Made by a program: the position numbers and the translations under genes
Shown here: positions 1-9,764 of the stretch, in pieces
Layout: every line of letters begins with the position of its first letter
How positions within the stretch are numbered: position 1 is the stretch's first letter
Origin: Achromobacter sp.
Lineage (GTDB): Bacteria; Pseudomonadota; Gammaproteobacteria; Burkholderiales; Burkholderiaceae_B
Length of the DNA stretch: 19,414 bases
Assembly (NCBI GenBank): GCA_003454835.1
Contig: DMTA01000244.1
Coordinates: 1-19,414, forward strand
Direction: 5' to 3'
Notes under the pieces: generated by a model
Database searches by the model: none
Told to the model about the DNA's origin: nothing
The model's input: only the letters and a program-made list of their open reading frames with translations

Positions 1-479
1 GGCGACAGCACCAGCGACACGGCGAACGACAGTCCGATCGATGCGCCCACCATCGCCATGGCGCGCGTGCGCACCTCGTCGCGGGTGGCGTCGGCCAGCC
101 AGGCGGTGACGGCGGCGGAAATGGCGCCGGCGCCCTGGATGGCGCGGCCTATGGTGATCCAGAAGACATCTGTCGCCTGCGCGCAGACGACGCTGCCGGC
201 GACAAAAAGAAGCAACCCGAACAGCACCACCGGACGGCGCCCCCAGCGGTCGGACGCCAGACCGAAGGGAATCTGCATGAACGCCTGGGTCAGGCCGTAC
301 ATGCCCAGCGCAAGCCCCACGCGGACGGGATCATCACCGCCCGGCATGCCGCTTGCGGCGACGGCAAATACCGGCAGCAACAGGAACAGGCCCAGCATCC
401 GCGCGGCGAACAGGCCGGCCAGAGCCACGCTGGCGCGGCGCTCGGAAGGGGTCAATTTCAGTTTTTTATCTGCCGGCAT
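1..479 (-). CDS. MFS transporter, YajR-like (5' part only, runs off the window)
   Basis: This is the N-terminal 159 residues of a major facilitator superfamily transporter of the inner membrane. The start is an ATG at 479. After a short basic, hydrophilic N-terminus (MPADKKLKLTPSERRA) come hydrophobic helices at about residues 18-43, 55-75, 84-102 and 106-130. The loop between helices 2 and 3 carries MFS motif A (GLASDRWGRRP, about residues 73-83), and a motif like GRAIQGAGA follows at about 111-119. From memory, the pattern of conserved residues (ERRA, RMLG, YGLTQA, QIPFGL, RAIQG, TR..RT.AMA) closely resembles E. coli YajR, a putative drug/proton antiporter; this was not aligned computationally. 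The substrate cannot be told, and any C-terminal domain lies outside the window. No good ribosome-binding site precedes the ATG. It is divergent from uvrA. Confidence 0.88.
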   Translation of the reverse strand, partial: MPADKKLKLTPSERRASVALAGLFAARMLGLFLLLPVFAVAASGMPGGDDPVRVGLALGMYGLTQAFMQIPFGLASDRWGRRPVVLFGLLLFVAGSVVCAQATDVFWITIGRAIQGAGAISAAVTAWLADATRDEVRTRAMAMVGASIGLSFAVSLVLS

Positions 480-719
480 GCGGAAATTTCAACGATGACT
501 AGGGCGGCGCGCATGCTTGTCATGTCATACGCTCACGGTCTGATGCTTGCGGTGCGACGCCGGCCTCGGGCCAGTCCAACCTGATGAACGGCCTTGAACG
601 CGAGAGGATTCGGCGCGCTATAGTACCAAGTTGGCCTTTGAAATCGCTTAAATGCGCCCAAAGGGTGCGCGGGATCAAAGGCGTCATCGACGACGCAACT
701 GGACGTTACCCATACCGAC
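480..719. other. Divergent intergenic region between the MFS gene and uvrA
   Basis: This 240-bp gap holds the promoters of two divergent genes. I see one plausible sigma70 promoter toward uvrA, listed separately. I see no clear promoter toward the MFS gene. I also find no CTGT-N8-ACAG LexA box on reading the stretch by eye, no convincing hairpin and no RNA gene. The uvrA reading frame is open upstream to 642 but offers no better start with a ribosome-binding site. Confidence 0.5.
594..624 (+). promoter_or_regulatory. Candidate sigma70 promoter for uvrA
   Basis: TTGAAC (594-599) and TATAGT (619-624) resemble -35 and -10 boxes, but the 19-bp spacer is longer than the ideal 17. Transcription would start near 631 and leave a leader of about 90 nt before the GTG at 720. 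This is a visual match only. Confidence 0.35.
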
Positions 720-3575
720 GTGACCATACGCATCCGGGGTGCCCGCACCCACAATCTCAAGAACGTCTCGCTGGACCTGCCGCGCCACAAGCTGGTGGTC
801 GTCACTGGCCTGTCCGGGTCCGGCAAATCCTCGCTGGCATTCGACACGCTTTACGCGGAAGGCCAGCGGCGCTACGTGGAAAGCCTTTCCGCCTACGCCC
901 GCCAGTTCCTGCAACTGATGGACAAGCCGGATGTGGATCTCATCGAAGGCCTGTCTCCGGCCATCTCGATCGAGCAGAAGGCCGCGGGACACAATCCCCG
1001 CTCCACGGTCGGCACCATCACCGAAATCCACGACTACCTGCGCCTGCTCTACGCGCGGGTCGGCACGCCCTACTGCCCGGACCACGGCCTGCCGCTGCAG
1101 GCCCAGAGCGTCAGCCAGATGGTGGACGCGGTGCTGGGCTGGACGCCCGAGACGCGGCTGGCGGTGCTGGCGCCCATTGCGCGCGGCAAGAAAGGCAGCT
1201 TCGAGGACGAATGCGCCAGCCTGCAGGCGCAGGGCTACGTGCGTCTGCGCGTCGACGGCCAGTTGGTGGAAATCGACGGCATGGCGCCGCTGAAAAAGAC
1301 CGAGAAGCACGATATCGACGTCGTCATCGACCGCCTGCGCATCAAGCCCGAGAGCAAGCAGCGCCTGGCCGAAAGCTTCGAGACCGCGCTGCAGCTTGCC
1401 GAAGGCCGCGCCCTGGCGCTGGACATGGACAGCGAGCGCGAACAGGTCTTCTCCAGCCGCTACGCCTGCCCGGTGTGCAGCCACAGCCTGCCCGAACTGG
1501 AACCGCGCCTGTTCAGCTTCAACAACCCGATGGGCGCCTGCCCCAGTTGCGACGGCATCGGACAGGTCGGCTTCTTTGATCCCAAGCGGGTCGTCGCCTT
1601 CCCGGAACTCAGCTTGGCCGCAGGCGCGATCCGCGGCTGGGACCGCCGCAATGCCTTCACGCACTCGCTGCTGACCAGCCTGGCCGCGCACTACGAATTC
1701 GACATCGAGGCGCCCTTCGAGGACCTGCCCGAAGCGTTGCGCGACAAGGTCCTGTACGGGTCCGGCGAAGAAGAGATCTCGTTCCTGTACCTGAACGAAA
1801 AAGGCCGCAGCACCGTCAAGCGCCACACCTTCGAAGGCGTCATCCCGAACCTGGAGCGCCGCTGGCGCGAAACGGACTCGGCGACCGTGCGCGAAGAACT
1901 CGGCAAATACCGCAACATCAAGACCTGCCCCGACTGCGCCGGCTCTCGCCTGCGCCCCGAAGCGCGCAACGTGCTGATCGGCCATGAACCGCGCGGCGGC
2001 GAACGCCACGGCCAGGCCATCTACGAAGTCGAGGCCATGCCGCTGTCCAGCTGCCTGGACTGGTTCCGCAACCTGAACCTGACGGGCGCCAAGCAGGAGA
2101 TCGCGCAGCGCATCGTGCGCGAGATCGAGGCGCGGTTGAGCTTCCTGAACAACGTCGGCCTGAACTACCTGTCGCTGGACCGCAGCGCGGACACAATTTC
2201 CGGCGGCGAGGCGCAGCGCATCCGGCTGGCCAGCCAGATCGGATCGGGCCTGACGGGCGTGATGTACGTGCTGGACGAGCCCTCCATCGGCCTGCACCAG
2301 CGCGACAACGACCGCCTGATCGGCACGCTGCAGCACCTGCGCGATCTCGGCAACAGCGTCATCGTCGTCGAGCACGACGAAGACATGATCCGCATGGCCG
2401 ATTGGGTCGTGGACATGGGACCCGGCGCCGGCGAGCACGGTGGCGAAGTCGTCGCCCAGGGCGACCCCGAAACCGTGCAGCGCGATCCTAATTCGCTGAC
2501 CGGCCAGTACCTGAGCGGCGCGCGCGCCATCGCCATCCCGAAGCGCCGCCCCGTCGACGACGAGCTGCCGTGGCTGACGCTCACCGGCGCCACCGGCAAC
2601 AACCTCAAGAACGTCGACCTGCACGTACCGGCCGGCCGACTCGTCTGCGTGACCGGCGTGTCCGGTTCGGGCAAGTCCACGCTCATCAACGACACGCTGG
2701 CGGTGGCCGTATCGCGCCAGCTGCATCACGCGCAGAGCGAGCCCGCCCCCTACGTGTCGATGCAGGGGCTGGAGAACTTCGACAAGATCATCAGCGTGGA
2801 CCAGAGCCCCATCGGGCGCACGCCGCGCAGCAATCCCGCCACGTACACGGGACTGTTCACGCCCATCCGCGAACTTTTCGCCGGCGTGCCGGAAGCGCGC
2901 ACGCGCGGCTACGATCCGGGCCGGTTCAGCTTCAACGTGAAGGGTGGGCGCTGCGAAGCCTGCCAGGGCGACGGCGTGGTCAAAGTCGAGATGCACTTCC
3001 TGCCGGATATGTACGTGCCTTGCGACGTCTGTCACGGCAAACGCTACAACCGGGAAACCCTCGAAATCCGCTATCGCGGCCGCAACATCAGCGAGGTGCT
3101 GGACCTGACCGTCGAGCAGGCGCTCGAGTACTTCGAATCGGTGCCTGCCATTTCGCGCAAGCTGCATACGCTGATCGACGTGGGTCTGTCTTACATCCGC
3201 CTGGGGCAAAGCGCGACCACGCTGTCCGGCGGCGAGGCGCAGCGCGTGAAGCTCTCGCAGGAGCTCTCGCGCCGCAGCACCGGCCGCACGCTGTACATCC
3301 TGGACGAACCGACAACGGGCCTGCATTTCCGCGACATCGAACTGCTGCTTCAGGTGCTCAATCAGTTGGTGGACGCCGGCAACACGGTGCTCATCATCGA
3401 GCACAACCTGGACGTCATCAAGACGGCCGATTGGCTGGTCGACATGGGTCCAGAAGGCGGCGACGGCGGCGGCAGGGTCGTGGCGCAAGGCACGCCGGAA
3501 GTCGTGGCGGCAACAGAGGCCAGCCACACCGGCCAGTATCTGGGCAAGCTTTTGCGCCGCAAGCCGGGCGACTGA
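720..3575 (+). CDS. uvrA: Excinuclease ABC subunit UvrA
   Basis: UvrA is the DNA-damage recognition ATPase of nucleotide excision repair. It dimerises, loads UvrB at lesions and is then released. The 951-residue product has the two tandem ABC ATPase modules of the family. Walker A motifs GLSGSGKS and GVSGSGKS lie at residues 30-37 and 646-653. ABC signatures appear as ISGGEAQR and LSGGEAQR, and Walker B regions as LDEPSIGLH and LDEPTTGLH. Zinc-binding cysteine pairs sit at C250/C253 with C274/C277, and at C745/C748 with C768/C771. The GTG start at 720 gives [15 protein letters not shown], which matches the usual UvrA N-terminus, but no Shine-Dalgarno sequence is visible before it. Length is near the family norm of about 940. 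No LexA box was seen upstream, although uvrA is SOS-regulated in many bacteria. The GST-like gene begins 31 bp downstream with no terminator between, so the two may be cotranscribed. Confidence 0.98.
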   Translation: MTIRIRGARTHNLKNVSLDLPRHKLVVVTGLSGSGKSSLAFDTLYAEGQRRYVESLSAYARQFLQLMDKPDVDLIEGLSPAISIEQKAAGHNPRSTVGTITEIHDYLRLLYARVGTPYCPDHGLPLQAQSVSQMVDAVLGWTPETRLAVLAPIARGKKGSFEDECASLQAQGYVRLRVDGQLVEIDGMAPLKKTEKHDIDVVIDRLRIKPESKQRLAESFETALQLAEGRALALDMDSEREQVFSSRYACPVCSHSLPELEPRLFSFNNPMGACPSCDGIGQVGFFDPKRVVAFPELSLAAGAIRGWDRRNAFTHSLLTSLAAHYEFDIEAPFEDLPEALRDKVLYGSGEEEISFLYLNEKGRSTVKRHTFEGVIPNLERRWRETDSATVREELGKYRNIKTCPDCAGSRLRPEARNVLIGHEPRGGERHGQAIYEVEAMPLSSCLDWFRNLNLTGAKQEIAQRIVREIEARLSFLNNVGLNYLSLDRSADTISGGEAQRIRLASQIGSGLTGVMYVLDEPSIGLHQRDNDRLIGTLQHLRDLGNSVIVVEHDEDMIRMADWVVDMGPGAGEHGGEVVAQGDPETVQRDPNSLTGQYLSGARAIAIPKRRPVDDELPWLTLTGATGNNLKNVDLHVPAGRLVCVTGVSGSGKSTLINDTLAVAVSRQLHHAQSEPAPYVSMQGLENFDKIISVDQSPIGRTPRSNPATYTGLFTPIRELFAGVPEARTRGYDPGRFSFNVKGGRCEACQGDGVVKVEMHFLPDMYVPCDVCHGKRYNRETLEIRYRGRNISEVLDLTVEQALEYFESVPAISRKLHTLIDVGLSYIRLGQSATTLSGGEAQRVKLSQELSRRSTGRTLYILDEPTTGLHFRDIELLLQVLNQLVDAGNTVLIIEHNLDVIKTADWLVDMGPEGGDGGGRVVAQGTPEVVAATEASHTGQYLGKLLRRKPGD

Positions 3576-3606
3576 TCACCCCCCCTCCAACTACCGGAAA
3601 GCCAGC

Positions 3607-4269
3607 ATGTACACCCTGATCATCGGCAACAAGAACTACTCGTCATGGTCCATGCGTCCGTGGATTGCGCTGCGCGCCGCGGGCGTCGCGTTCACGGAGC
3701 AGAAGGTCGGCCTGTTCACCGAGGCGTTTTCAACGCGCCTGGCCGCCGTATCGCCCGCGGGCCTGGTGCCTGTGCTGCTGGACGGCGATTTTGCCGTGTG
3801 GGATTCGCTGGCCATCTGCGAGTACGCCGCTGAGCATCACCCGCAGGCCGCGTTGTGGCCGAAAGACGCGAAGGCCCGCGCGCGGGCGCGCTCGCTGGCC
3901 GCGCAGATGCACAGCGGTTTCGGCGCACTGCGCCAAGCCATGCCGATGAATGTCGAAGCCGATTTGCCGGGCATCGACTTCCCCGAAGCCGCGCTCGCGG
4001 ACGTGGCCCGCGTGCAGGCCATCTGGCGGGAAACGCGTGCGCAGTTCGGCCAGGGCGGCCCGTTCCTGTTTGGCGGCTTCTCGATTGCGGACGCGTTCTT
4101 TGCGCCGGTGGTCTCGCGTTTCAAGACCTACAACATCGCCGCGGAAGGCCCGGTGCGCGACTACATGGACGCCGTGCTGGCGCTGCCGGCCATGCAGGAA
4201 TGGACGCAAGACGCGCTGGCCGAAGCGACCTTCGTCGAGGCCGACGAGCCCTATCGCAAGCAGCGCTGA
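3607..4269 (+). CDS. Glutathione S-transferase family protein
   Basis: This 220-residue cytosolic protein has the two-domain GST layout. The N-terminal thioredoxin-like domain begins [19 protein letters not shown], a start typical of one bacterial GST subgroup, with serines at the position where GSTs activate glutathione. The glutathione-contacting segment reads WDSLAICEY (about residues 61-69), close to the family pattern E/D-S-x-A-I. The all-helical C-terminal domain contains [14 protein letters not shown] (about residues 156-169), the conserved fold-nucleating SxAD segment. The substrate is unknown. The start is ATG at 3607, with a weak GGAAAG upstream. It lies 31 bp after uvrA on the same strand and converges on dgt across a 30-bp gap. 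That gap holds only a weak CCCGT/ACGGG inverted repeat and no T-tract, so no clear terminator. Confidence 0.9.
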   Translation: MYTLIIGNKNYSSWSMRPWIALRAAGVAFTEQKVGLFTEAFSTRLAAVSPAGLVPVLLDGDFAVWDSLAICEYAAEHHPQAALWPKDAKARARARSLAAQMHSGFGALRQAMPMNVEADLPGIDFPEAALADVARVQAIWRETRAQFGQGGPFLFGGFSIADAFFAPVVSRFKTYNIAAEGPVRDYMDAVLALPAMQEWTQDALAEATFVEADEPYRKQR

Positions 4270-4299
4270 CGGCTACCCGTCCGAGGACACGGGCGGCTG

Positions 4300-5427
4300 C
4301 TACGCCATGTCGAACAACCGCTTGTGTTCACGAATGGCGTAGCGATCGGTCATGCCGGCGATGTAATCGGAAATGGCGCGCGCCTGTTCGTTGAACTGCG
4401 CGCGGCGGTAATCCGGCGGCAGCAGACGCGGATCATCCAGGAATGCCGCAAACAGCTCGCGCACGATGCGCCGCGCCTTGCGCGTCATGCGCAGCACGCG
4501 ATAGTGACGGTACAGGTTGTCGAACAGAAACTTCTTCAGCGTGTCGGCTTCGCGACGGATCTCATCGGAAAACCCCGCCAGCGGCGGCGAGCGGCGCACA
4601 TCGTCCGCGCTGGCCGGCGCCGCGTCACGGATGCGCGCAAGCGACGTGTGGGTCAGGTCGACGATCAGCGTATTGATCATGCGGCGTATCGTTTCAGCGA
4701 CCGCGCGCCGCGGCGCCAGACCGGGATAGCGGTCCACCACGTACGCATGGTGGCGCTCGAAGATGGAGACTTCCTGCAGCTGATCCAGCGTGATCAACCC
4801 GGAACGCAGGCCGTCGTCGACGTCGTGGTTGTTGTAGGCGATCTCGTCAGCCAAGTTGGCAAGCTGCGCCTCCAGCGACGGCTGTGTGCGGTTCAGGAAC
4901 CGTTCGCCGACGTCCCCCAGCATCCGTGCATGGGCCACCGAGCAATGCTTGAGAATGCCCTCGCGCGTCTCGAAACACAGATTCAGGCCGTTGAAGTCGG
5001 CATAGCGCTCTTCAAGCTCATCCACCACGCGCAGGCTTTGCAGATTGTGCTCAAAGCCGCCCGCCTCCGGCGCCAGCTCGCGCATGCAGGCGTTCAGCTC
5101 ATCCTGGCCGGCATGGCCGAACGGCGTATGCCCCAGGTCGTGCGCCAGCGAAATGGCTTCGGTCAGGTCTTCGGACAATCCCATGCTGCGCGCCAGCGTG
5201 CGCGCGATCTGGGCCACTTCCAGGCTGTGCGTGAGGCGTGTGCGGAACAGGTCGCCCTCATGGTTGACGAAGACCTGCGTCTTGTACTCCAGCCGCCGGA
5301 ACGCGCTGGAATGAACGATGCGATCGCGATCCCGCTGGAATTCCGTGCGGTTCTCCGGCGGCGGCTCGTCATGCGTCCGGCCGCGCGATCGGGACGGGTG
5401 AGAAGCATAGGAAGCCAGTTCATTCAT
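4300..5427 (-). CDS. dgt: Deoxyguanosinetriphosphate triphosphohydrolase-like protein (HD domain)
   Basis: Dgt-family enzymes hydrolyse dNTPs, classically dGTP, to the deoxynucleoside and triphosphate. With the ATG at 5427 the product is 375 residues. The HD-domain metal ligands are visible: H67 in [10 protein letters not shown], the H96-D97 pair in [13 protein letters not shown], and D194 in [11 protein letters not shown]. The N-terminus has the [26 protein letters not shown] signature of the type 2 Dgt-like subfamily split here over residues 27-52. The protein is shorter than E. coli Dgt (about 505), as usual in that subfamily, whose physiological substrate is less certain. The start is ambiguous. 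AAGGA (5439-5443) lies 5 nt before a TTG at 5433, 11 nt before the ATG at 5427 and 2 nt before a GTG at 5436. It is the last gene of aroK-aroB-dgt, beginning about 24 nt after the aroB stop. Confidence 0.93.
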   Translation of the reverse strand: MNELASYASHPSRSRGRTHDEPPPENRTEFQRDRDRIVHSSAFRRLEYKTQVFVNHEGDLFRTRLTHSLEVAQIARTLARSMGLSEDLTEAISLAHDLGHTPFGHAGQDELNACMRELAPEAGGFEHNLQSLRVVDELEERYADFNGLNLCFETREGILKHCSVAHARMLGDVGERFLNRTQPSLEAQLANLADEIAYNNHDVDDGLRSGLITLDQLQEVSIFERHHAYVVDRYPGLAPRRAVAETIRRMINTLIVDLTHTSLARIRDAAPASADDVRRSPPLAGFSDEIRREADTLKKFLFDNLYRHYRVLRMTRKARRIVRELFAAFLDDPRLLPPDYRRAQFNEQARAISDYIAGMTDRYAIREHKRLFDMA

Positions 5428-5451
5428 CTGCAACACCGTCCTTGACTGCGT

Positions 5452-6528
5452 TTACTGGGTGGTTCGGGCCAGCACGGCGCGCACCGCGTCGTCAGGGGCC
5501 GGCCGCATCACGGCTTCACCGATGCGTGGCATGAGCACGTAGCGGATCGAGCCGCCTTCGGTCTTCTTGTCCACCTGCATCAGGTCCAGCCAGCGGTCGG
5601 CGCCCAGATCGGGCGCCACGACCGGGCAACCGATGGCTTGCACCAGCGCGCGCACGCGTTCGACGTCGCCGCGATCAAAGCCCGCCACGTCGGCCGAGAG
5701 CTCGGCCGCCTGCACCATGCCGCAGCCGACGGCCTCGCCGTGCAGCCAGGCGCCGTAACCCAGGCCAGATTCGATGGCGTGGCCAAACGTGTGGCCCAGG
5801 TTCAGGATGGCGCGCAGCCCGGATTCCCGCTCGTCCTTGCCCACCACCTGCGCCTTCAGCTCGCACGAGCGGCGGATGGCATACGTGACGGCGTCGGCGT
5901 CCAGGGCGCGCAGTTTTTGCGCGTTGTCCTCGCACCAGCGCCAGAATTCCGGATCCAGGATGAGGCCGTACTTGATGACCTCGGCCAGGCCCGCCGAGAC
6001 CTCGCGCGCCGGCAGGGTGCCCAGCACGTCGGTGTCGATCTCGACCGCGATCGGCTGGTAGAAGGCGCCGATCATGTTCTTGCCCAGCGGGTGATTCACA
6101 GCCGTCTTGCCGCCCACGGAGGAGTCGACCTGCGCCAGCAGCGTCGTGGGCACCTGCAGGAAACGTACGCCGCGCATGTAGACCGCCGCGGCAAAGCCCG
6201 TCATGTCGCCGATGACGCCGCCGCCCAACGCCACCAGGACACAGCGCCGGTCCAGGCGGTTGCCCAGCAGCGCGTCGAAGATCAGATTGAGCGACTGCCA
6301 GTCCTTGTAGGCCTCGCCGTCGGGCAGCTCGATGCGCAGCACCCGCTTGCCCGTGCGCGCCAGCGCGGCTTCGGCCCGCTCGGCATACAGGGCCGCCACG
6401 GTCGGATTGGTGACCACGGCAATCGCCGTGGCATCCGCGGGGATGCACTGATCCAGGGAATCCAGGCGGCCGGGTCCGATGTGGATCGGATAGCTTCCGC
6501 CCGGGGTTTCGACATCAACAACGTTCAT
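5452..6528 (-). CDS. aroB: 3-dehydroquinate synthase
   Basis: AroB converts DAHP to 3-dehydroquinate, the second step of the shikimate pathway, using NAD+ and a divalent metal. The 358-residue length is standard. The NAD-binding glycine motif is [11 protein letters not shown] (residues 101-111). A conserved stretch at residues 127-158 contains [15 protein letters not shown]. Metal ligands appear as E183 (GLAEVIKYG), H246 (NLGHTFGH) and H263 (LHGEAVG), each within one residue of the E. coli numbering. The reading frame is open further upstream, but that extension lies antisense within the aroK region and has no family similarity. The ATG at 6528 fits, and its first bases form the ATGA overlap with the aroK stop, implying translational coupling. 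No strong Shine-Dalgarno is visible, only a GAGAAG nearby. The gene order kinase-then-synthase is common in proteobacteria. Confidence 0.97.
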   Translation of the reverse strand: MNVVDVETPGGSYPIHIGPGRLDSLDQCIPADATAIAVVTNPTVAALYAERAEAALARTGKRVLRIELPDGEAYKDWQSLNLIFDALLGNRLDRRCVLVALGGGVIGDMTGFAAAVYMRGVRFLQVPTTLLAQVDSSVGGKTAVNHPLGKNMIGAFYQPIAVEIDTDVLGTLPAREVSAGLAEVIKYGLILDPEFWRWCEDNAQKLRALDADAVTYAIRRSCELKAQVVGKDERESGLRAILNLGHTFGHAIESGLGYGAWLHGEAVGCGMVQAAELSADVAGFDRGDVERVRALVQAIGCPVVAPDLGADRWLDLMQVDKKTEGGSIRYVLMPRIGEAVMRPAPDDAVRAVLARTTQ

Positions 6529-7166
6529 ATGCGCTTCTCGAAAGCTTGCAGTTGCGGCAGCAGCGCCTTGACCAGGGTGTGGATGGGCATGGACCCCGTT
6601 TCCACCACCAGGTCGGCGACTTCCTTGTAGAGGGGCTCGCGCCGGGTCATGAGGTCGCGGAGCGTGCCGCGCGGGTCGGCGGTGGCCAGGAGAGGCCGGT
6701 TGCGGTCGCGGCAGGTCCGGCGGAACAATTCGTCCACGCTGGCGCGCAGATAGACGACAATGCCGCGCTCGTGCAACAGTTGCCGGTTTTCGGCGGCCAG
6801 GATGGCGCCGCCGCCCGTGGCAAGAATTATGTTGCGCCGTTGGGTACACTCTTCCAGTGCGGCGGACTCTCGGCGACGAAAACCGGCTTCGCCCTCGATT
6901 TCGAAGATTACCGGCACCCGCACGCCGCAACGCGCCTCGAGCTCATGATCCAGATCCATAAAGTCGCGCCCCAGCGCACGCGCCAGGCTACGGCCTATGG
7001 TTGTCTTGCCCGCGCCCATCATTCCGACCAAGAATACCGGCAGGTCGTGCGGCAAAGACGCAGTCTTGCCCGTGCACTCAACGGCGCAGGGCTGGCTTTC
7101 AGGCGCTGCGTCGGAGCGCGCCGGGTCCGGGGCTGCCTCCGGACATGAGTTAGCGGCAAAGTTCAT
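6525..7166 (-). CDS. aroK: Shikimate kinase, with N-terminal extension if the ATG is used
   Basis: AroK phosphorylates shikimate with ATP, the fifth step of the shikimate pathway. From the ATG at 7166 the product is 213 residues. Walker A is GMMGAGKT (48-55), the shikimate- and metal-binding DLD motif is at 71-73, the GGG loop is at 118-120, the lid contains RNRPLL (about 155-160), and RREPLY lies at 175-180. Family members usually begin a few residues before the first beta strand (here PVFLVG at 43). The first 40 or so residues, rich in Ala, Pro, Ser and three Cys, are therefore an extra segment of unknown role. A TTG at codon 38 would give a family-length 176-residue protein, but it has no ribosome-binding site. 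A -10-like element lies only 6 bp before the ATG. The stop overlaps the aroB start (ATGA). First gene of the aroK-aroB-dgt unit. Confidence 0.94.
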   Translation of the reverse strand: MNFAANSCPEAAPDPARSDAAPESQPCAVECTGKTASLPHDLPVFLVGMMGAGKTTIGRSLARALGRDFMDLDHELEARCGVRVPVIFEIEGEAGFRRRESAALEECTQRRNIILATGGGAILAAENRQLLHERGIVVYLRASVDELFRRTCRDRNRPLLATADPRGTLRDLMTRREPLYKEVADLVVETGSMPIHTLVKALLPQLQAFEKRI

Positions 7167-7172
7167 GGCGGC

Positions 7173-7181
7173 ATTATCACA
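7173..7181 (-). promoter_or_regulatory. Candidate extended -10 element for aroK
   Basis: On the minus strand the bases read TGTGATAAT, an extended -10 (TGn plus GATAAT). No convincing -35 box lies 16-18 bp further upstream. Transcription would begin at about 7166, essentially at the aroK ATG, implying a leaderless or very short-leader mRNA. Inference from sequence only. Confidence 0.35.
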
Positions 7182-7237
7182 TTTGCAGCCAGTTGCCCGC
7201 GCACCACACTGAACTATTTTGTTACAGAAACCGATCC

Positions 7238-7253
7238 CCCGCCATAAGGCGGG
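7238..7253. repeat. Short perfect inverted repeat in the aroK-mrcA intergenic region
   Basis: CCCGCC and GGCGGG flank an ATAA loop, giving a 6-bp stem in the 114-bp divergent promoter region. It has no T-tract on either side, so it is unlikely to be a terminator. It could be an operator or a chance GC-rich dyad. Confidence 0.4.
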
Positions 7254-7267
7254 TCCGGAGATACCCG

Positions 7268-7273
7268 TAAAAT
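7268..7273 (+). promoter_or_regulatory. Candidate -10 box for mrcA
   Basis: TAAAAT lies 7 bp before the mrcA ATG, so transcription would start at about the start codon. No -35 match sits at the right distance. A second option is TTGTTA (7219-7224) with CATAAG (7243-7248, 18-bp spacer), giving a leader of about 25 nt. Neither option is strong. Confidence 0.3.
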
Positions 7274-7280
7274 CGCCGCG

Positions 7281-9728
7281 ATGAGCAAGCCCCAGAATTC
7301 CTCCAAGAAAGACAAGCCCGCCAGCAGCGGCTCCCCGATACTGCGGTTCTTCGTTAAAACCGGCATCCTTTTCGCCGGCCTGTTCCTGTGCGGCGTCCTG
7401 CTCGCGGGCATGGCGCTGGCGCTCGCGTGGCCCAACCTGCCCGACCTGAACGCCATGACGGACTACCGCCCGCGGGTTCCGCTGCGCGTGTACACCGCAG
7501 ACCGCGTCCTGATCGGCGAGTTCGGCGAAGAACGCCGCAACGTGCTGCGCTTCAACGAAATTCCGGACGTCATGAAGTCCGCGGTCCTGGCGGCCGAGGA
7601 CGACCGCTTCTACCAGCACGGCGGCATCGACTGGATGGGCGTGGTGCGGGCCGGCCTGACCAACCTGATCAACATGTCCAAGACGCAGGGCGCCAGCACG
7701 ATCACGATGCAGGTTGCGCGCAACTTCTACCTGTCGTCCGAAAAGACCTATTCGCGCAAGTTCTACGAACTGCTGCTGACCTTCAAGATTGAATCCGAGC
7801 TCACCAAGGACCAGATCCTCGAGCTCTACATGAACCAGATCTACCTGGGCCATCGCGCCTACGGATTTGCGGCCGCGTCGCGTACGTATTTCGGCAAGCC
7901 GCTGTCCGAAATCACGCCCGCCGAAGCCGCCATGCTGGCCGGCATCCCCAAGGCCCCCTCGCGCTTCAACCCCATCGCCAACCGCCCCCGCGCCGAATTG
8001 CGCCAGCGCTACGTGCTGGGCCGCATGCACTCGCTGGGCTACCTGACCGAACCGGAATATAAGCAGGCGATGGCGCAGCCCATCGTCATGAAGTCCGCCG
8101 AAGGCACACCCGCCGGCGGCTATTCCATCCATGGCGAATACGTGGCCGAGCTGGCGCGCCAACTGCTCTACAACGTGTACCAGGACAACGTGTATTCGCG
8201 CGGCATCAACATCTACACGACCGTGCAGTCCAAGGACCAGGAAGCCGCGTACCGCGCCGTGCGCGAAGGCGTGCTGGAATACACGCGCCGCGCGCCCTAC
8301 CCCGGCCCGGAAGAACAGCTCGACCTGCCCGCCGGCACCGAGAACAATCCCGCCGCGCTGGATGAATTCCTGGATGGCGTCTTCGACAAGTTTCCGGACA
8401 GCGGCGACCTGCTGACCGCAGTCGTGCTGTCGGCCAGCCCCACCGAAGTGAAGCTGGCGCGCAGCTCGCGCGAAGTCATCACCGTCACGGACAAGAAAGT
8501 GCTGGGCGTGGTGGCCCGCGCACTGAACGACAAGGCCAAGCCCGAGCAGCGCATCAAGCGCGGCTCCGTGGTCTACATCCGCAAGTTCGGCGACAACTGG
8601 GAAATCATCAACTTGCCGTCGGTGCAGGCAGCCTTCGTGGCGCTGTCGCCGCAAGACGGCGCCATCCGCGCCATGATCGGCGGCTTCGATTTCTACCGCG
8701 GCAACTTCAACCGCGTGACGCAGGCATGGCGCCAGCCGGGTTCGAACATCAAGCCCTTCATCTATGCCGCCTCGCTGGAACGCGGTCTGACGCCGGGCAC
8801 GCAGATTTCGGACCAGCCGTTCGAACTGACCGCCGCGCAAACCGGCTCCAAGGCCTGGAATCCCAAGAACTACGGCAACCAGTACGAGCCCATGCTGACG
8901 CTGCGCCAGGGCCTGTACAAGTCCAAGAACATGGTGTCGATCCGCATCCTGCAGGCCATCGGCCCGCAGTACGCGCAGGACTACCTGACCCGCTTCGGCT
9001 TCGACAAGGCGCGCCAGCCTGCCGTGCTGCCGCTGGCGCTGGGCGCCGGTTCGGTCACGCCGCTGCAACTGGCCGGCGCTTTCTCGGTGTTCGCCAACGG
9101 CGGCTACCGCGTCACGCCCTACCTGATCGACCGCGTCACCGACAGCAACGGCAAGGTCATCATGCAGTCCAAGCCGGTGGTCGCCGGCGACGCGGCAGCT
9201 CGCGCCATCGACCCGCGCACCGCCTGGGTCATGGACGACATCCTGCGCGGCGTCACCACCTACGGCACGGCGGCCCGTGCCCGCGCGCTGCTAAAGCGCG
9301 GCGACATCGCCGGCAAGACGGGCACGACCAACGAATCCGTGGACGCCTGGTTCTCGGGCTATACGCCGACGCTGGCGGCGACCGCCTGGCTGGGCTTTGA
9401 CCAGCCCAAGTCGCTGGGCTCGCGCGAAACCGGCGGCGGCGTCGCCATGCCGATCTGGGTGGACTACATGCAAAGCGTGTTGAAGGGCGTGCCGGAAGAA
9501 AAGCAGCGTCCGCGTCCGGACGGCCTGCTCGTCGAAAATGGCGAGTTCTATTTCTCGGAGTTTCCGCCGGGACAGGCCGTGGCCCGTCTCGGACTGCCCG
9601 AGGCCGACACGTTGGGTGAATTCCTGAACGGCCTGAGCAGCGGTTCCAGCGAAGAAACCCGGATCAAGGTCGCGCCCGGCGTGGGGACACAAACCACCAC
9701 GCCCTGGTCGCAGAAGATTCCCTTCTGA
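7281..9728 (+). CDS. mrcA: Penicillin-binding protein 1A, bifunctional transglycosylase/transpeptidase
   Basis: Class A PBPs polymerise lipid II into glycan strands and cross-link the stem peptides in the periplasm. The 815-residue product (E. coli PBP1a has 850) starts with a short basic cytoplasmic tail and one membrane anchor at about residues 22-48. The glycosyltransferase domain follows, with catalytic E106 in [12 protein letters not shown] and the [16 protein letters not shown] region. A middle segment carrying an OB-like domain, as in other PBP1a proteins, comes next. The transpeptidase domain has S488-N-I-K491 (nucleophile motif SxxK), S548-K-N550 and K679-T-G681. All catalytic motifs are intact. 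The ATG at 7281 lacks a well-placed Shine-Dalgarno; the nearest GGAG is about 20 nt upstream. It is divergent from aroK and ends in a strong terminator shared with cyaY. It is also called ponA. Confidence 0.97.
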   Translation: MSKPQNSSKKDKPASSGSPILRFFVKTGILFAGLFLCGVLLAGMALALAWPNLPDLNAMTDYRPRVPLRVYTADRVLIGEFGEERRNVLRFNEIPDVMKSAVLAAEDDRFYQHGGIDWMGVVRAGLTNLINMSKTQGASTITMQVARNFYLSSEKTYSRKFYELLLTFKIESELTKDQILELYMNQIYLGHRAYGFAAASRTYFGKPLSEITPAEAAMLAGIPKAPSRFNPIANRPRAELRQRYVLGRMHSLGYLTEPEYKQAMAQPIVMKSAEGTPAGGYSIHGEYVAELARQLLYNVYQDNVYSRGINIYTTVQSKDQEAAYRAVREGVLEYTRRAPYPGPEEQLDLPAGTENNPAALDEFLDGVFDKFPDSGDLLTAVVLSASPTEVKLARSSREVITVTDKKVLGVVARALNDKAKPEQRIKRGSVVYIRKFGDNWEIINLPSVQAAFVALSPQDGAIRAMIGGFDFYRGNFNRVTQAWRQPGSNIKPFIYAASLERGLTPGTQISDQPFELTAAQTGSKAWNPKNYGNQYEPMLTLRQGLYKSKNMVSIRILQAIGPQYAQDYLTRFGFDKARQPAVLPLALGAGSVTPLQLAGAFSVFANGGYRVTPYLIDRVTDSNGKVIMQSKPVVAGDAAARAIDPRTAWVMDDILRGVTTYGTAARARALLKRGDIAGKTGTTNESVDAWFSGYTPTLAATAWLGFDQPKSLGSRETGGGVAMPIWVDYMQSVLKGVPEEKQRPRPDGLLVENGEFYFSEFPPGQAVARLGLPEADTLGEFLNGLSSGSSEETRIKVAPGVGTQTTTPWSQKIPF

Positions 9729-9731
9729 TGC

Positions 9732-9764
9732 AAAAAGGCCGGCCCAATGGGCCGGCCTTTTTTT
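9732..9764. terminator. Bidirectional intrinsic terminator between mrcA and cyaY
   Basis: A 9-bp GC stem (GGCCGGCCC with its complement) around an AAT loop is flanked by A5 on the left and T7 on the right, so it can form a 14-bp stem with a T-tract in either direction. It sits 4 bp after the mrcA stop. It also overlaps the last bases of the cyaY stop codon on the opposite strand, so the one hairpin can serve both convergent genes. Confidence 0.93.

Noticed and set aside
584..1579. 331-codon plus-strand frame overlapping the start of uvrA
   Set aside because: It is an out-of-frame shadow of uvrA, rich in Arg, Pro and Ala, with no family features.
684..3527. 947-codon open frame antisense to uvrA
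   Set aside because: It mirrors the codon pattern of uvrA in high-GC DNA. Its translation is an Ala/Val/Arg/His-rich sequence with no recognisable domain, and uvrA has complete family motifs.
6529..6930. 134-codon N-terminal extension of aroB
   Set aside because: It lies within the aroK coding region in another frame, has Arg/Pro-rich sequence without similarity to AroB, and the ATG at 6528 gives the standard length.
6525..9068. 847-codon minus-strand frame covering aroK and much of mrcA
   Set aside because: Only its last 213 codons (from the ATG at 7166) are aroK. The rest is antisense to mrcA, whose catalytic motifs are intact.
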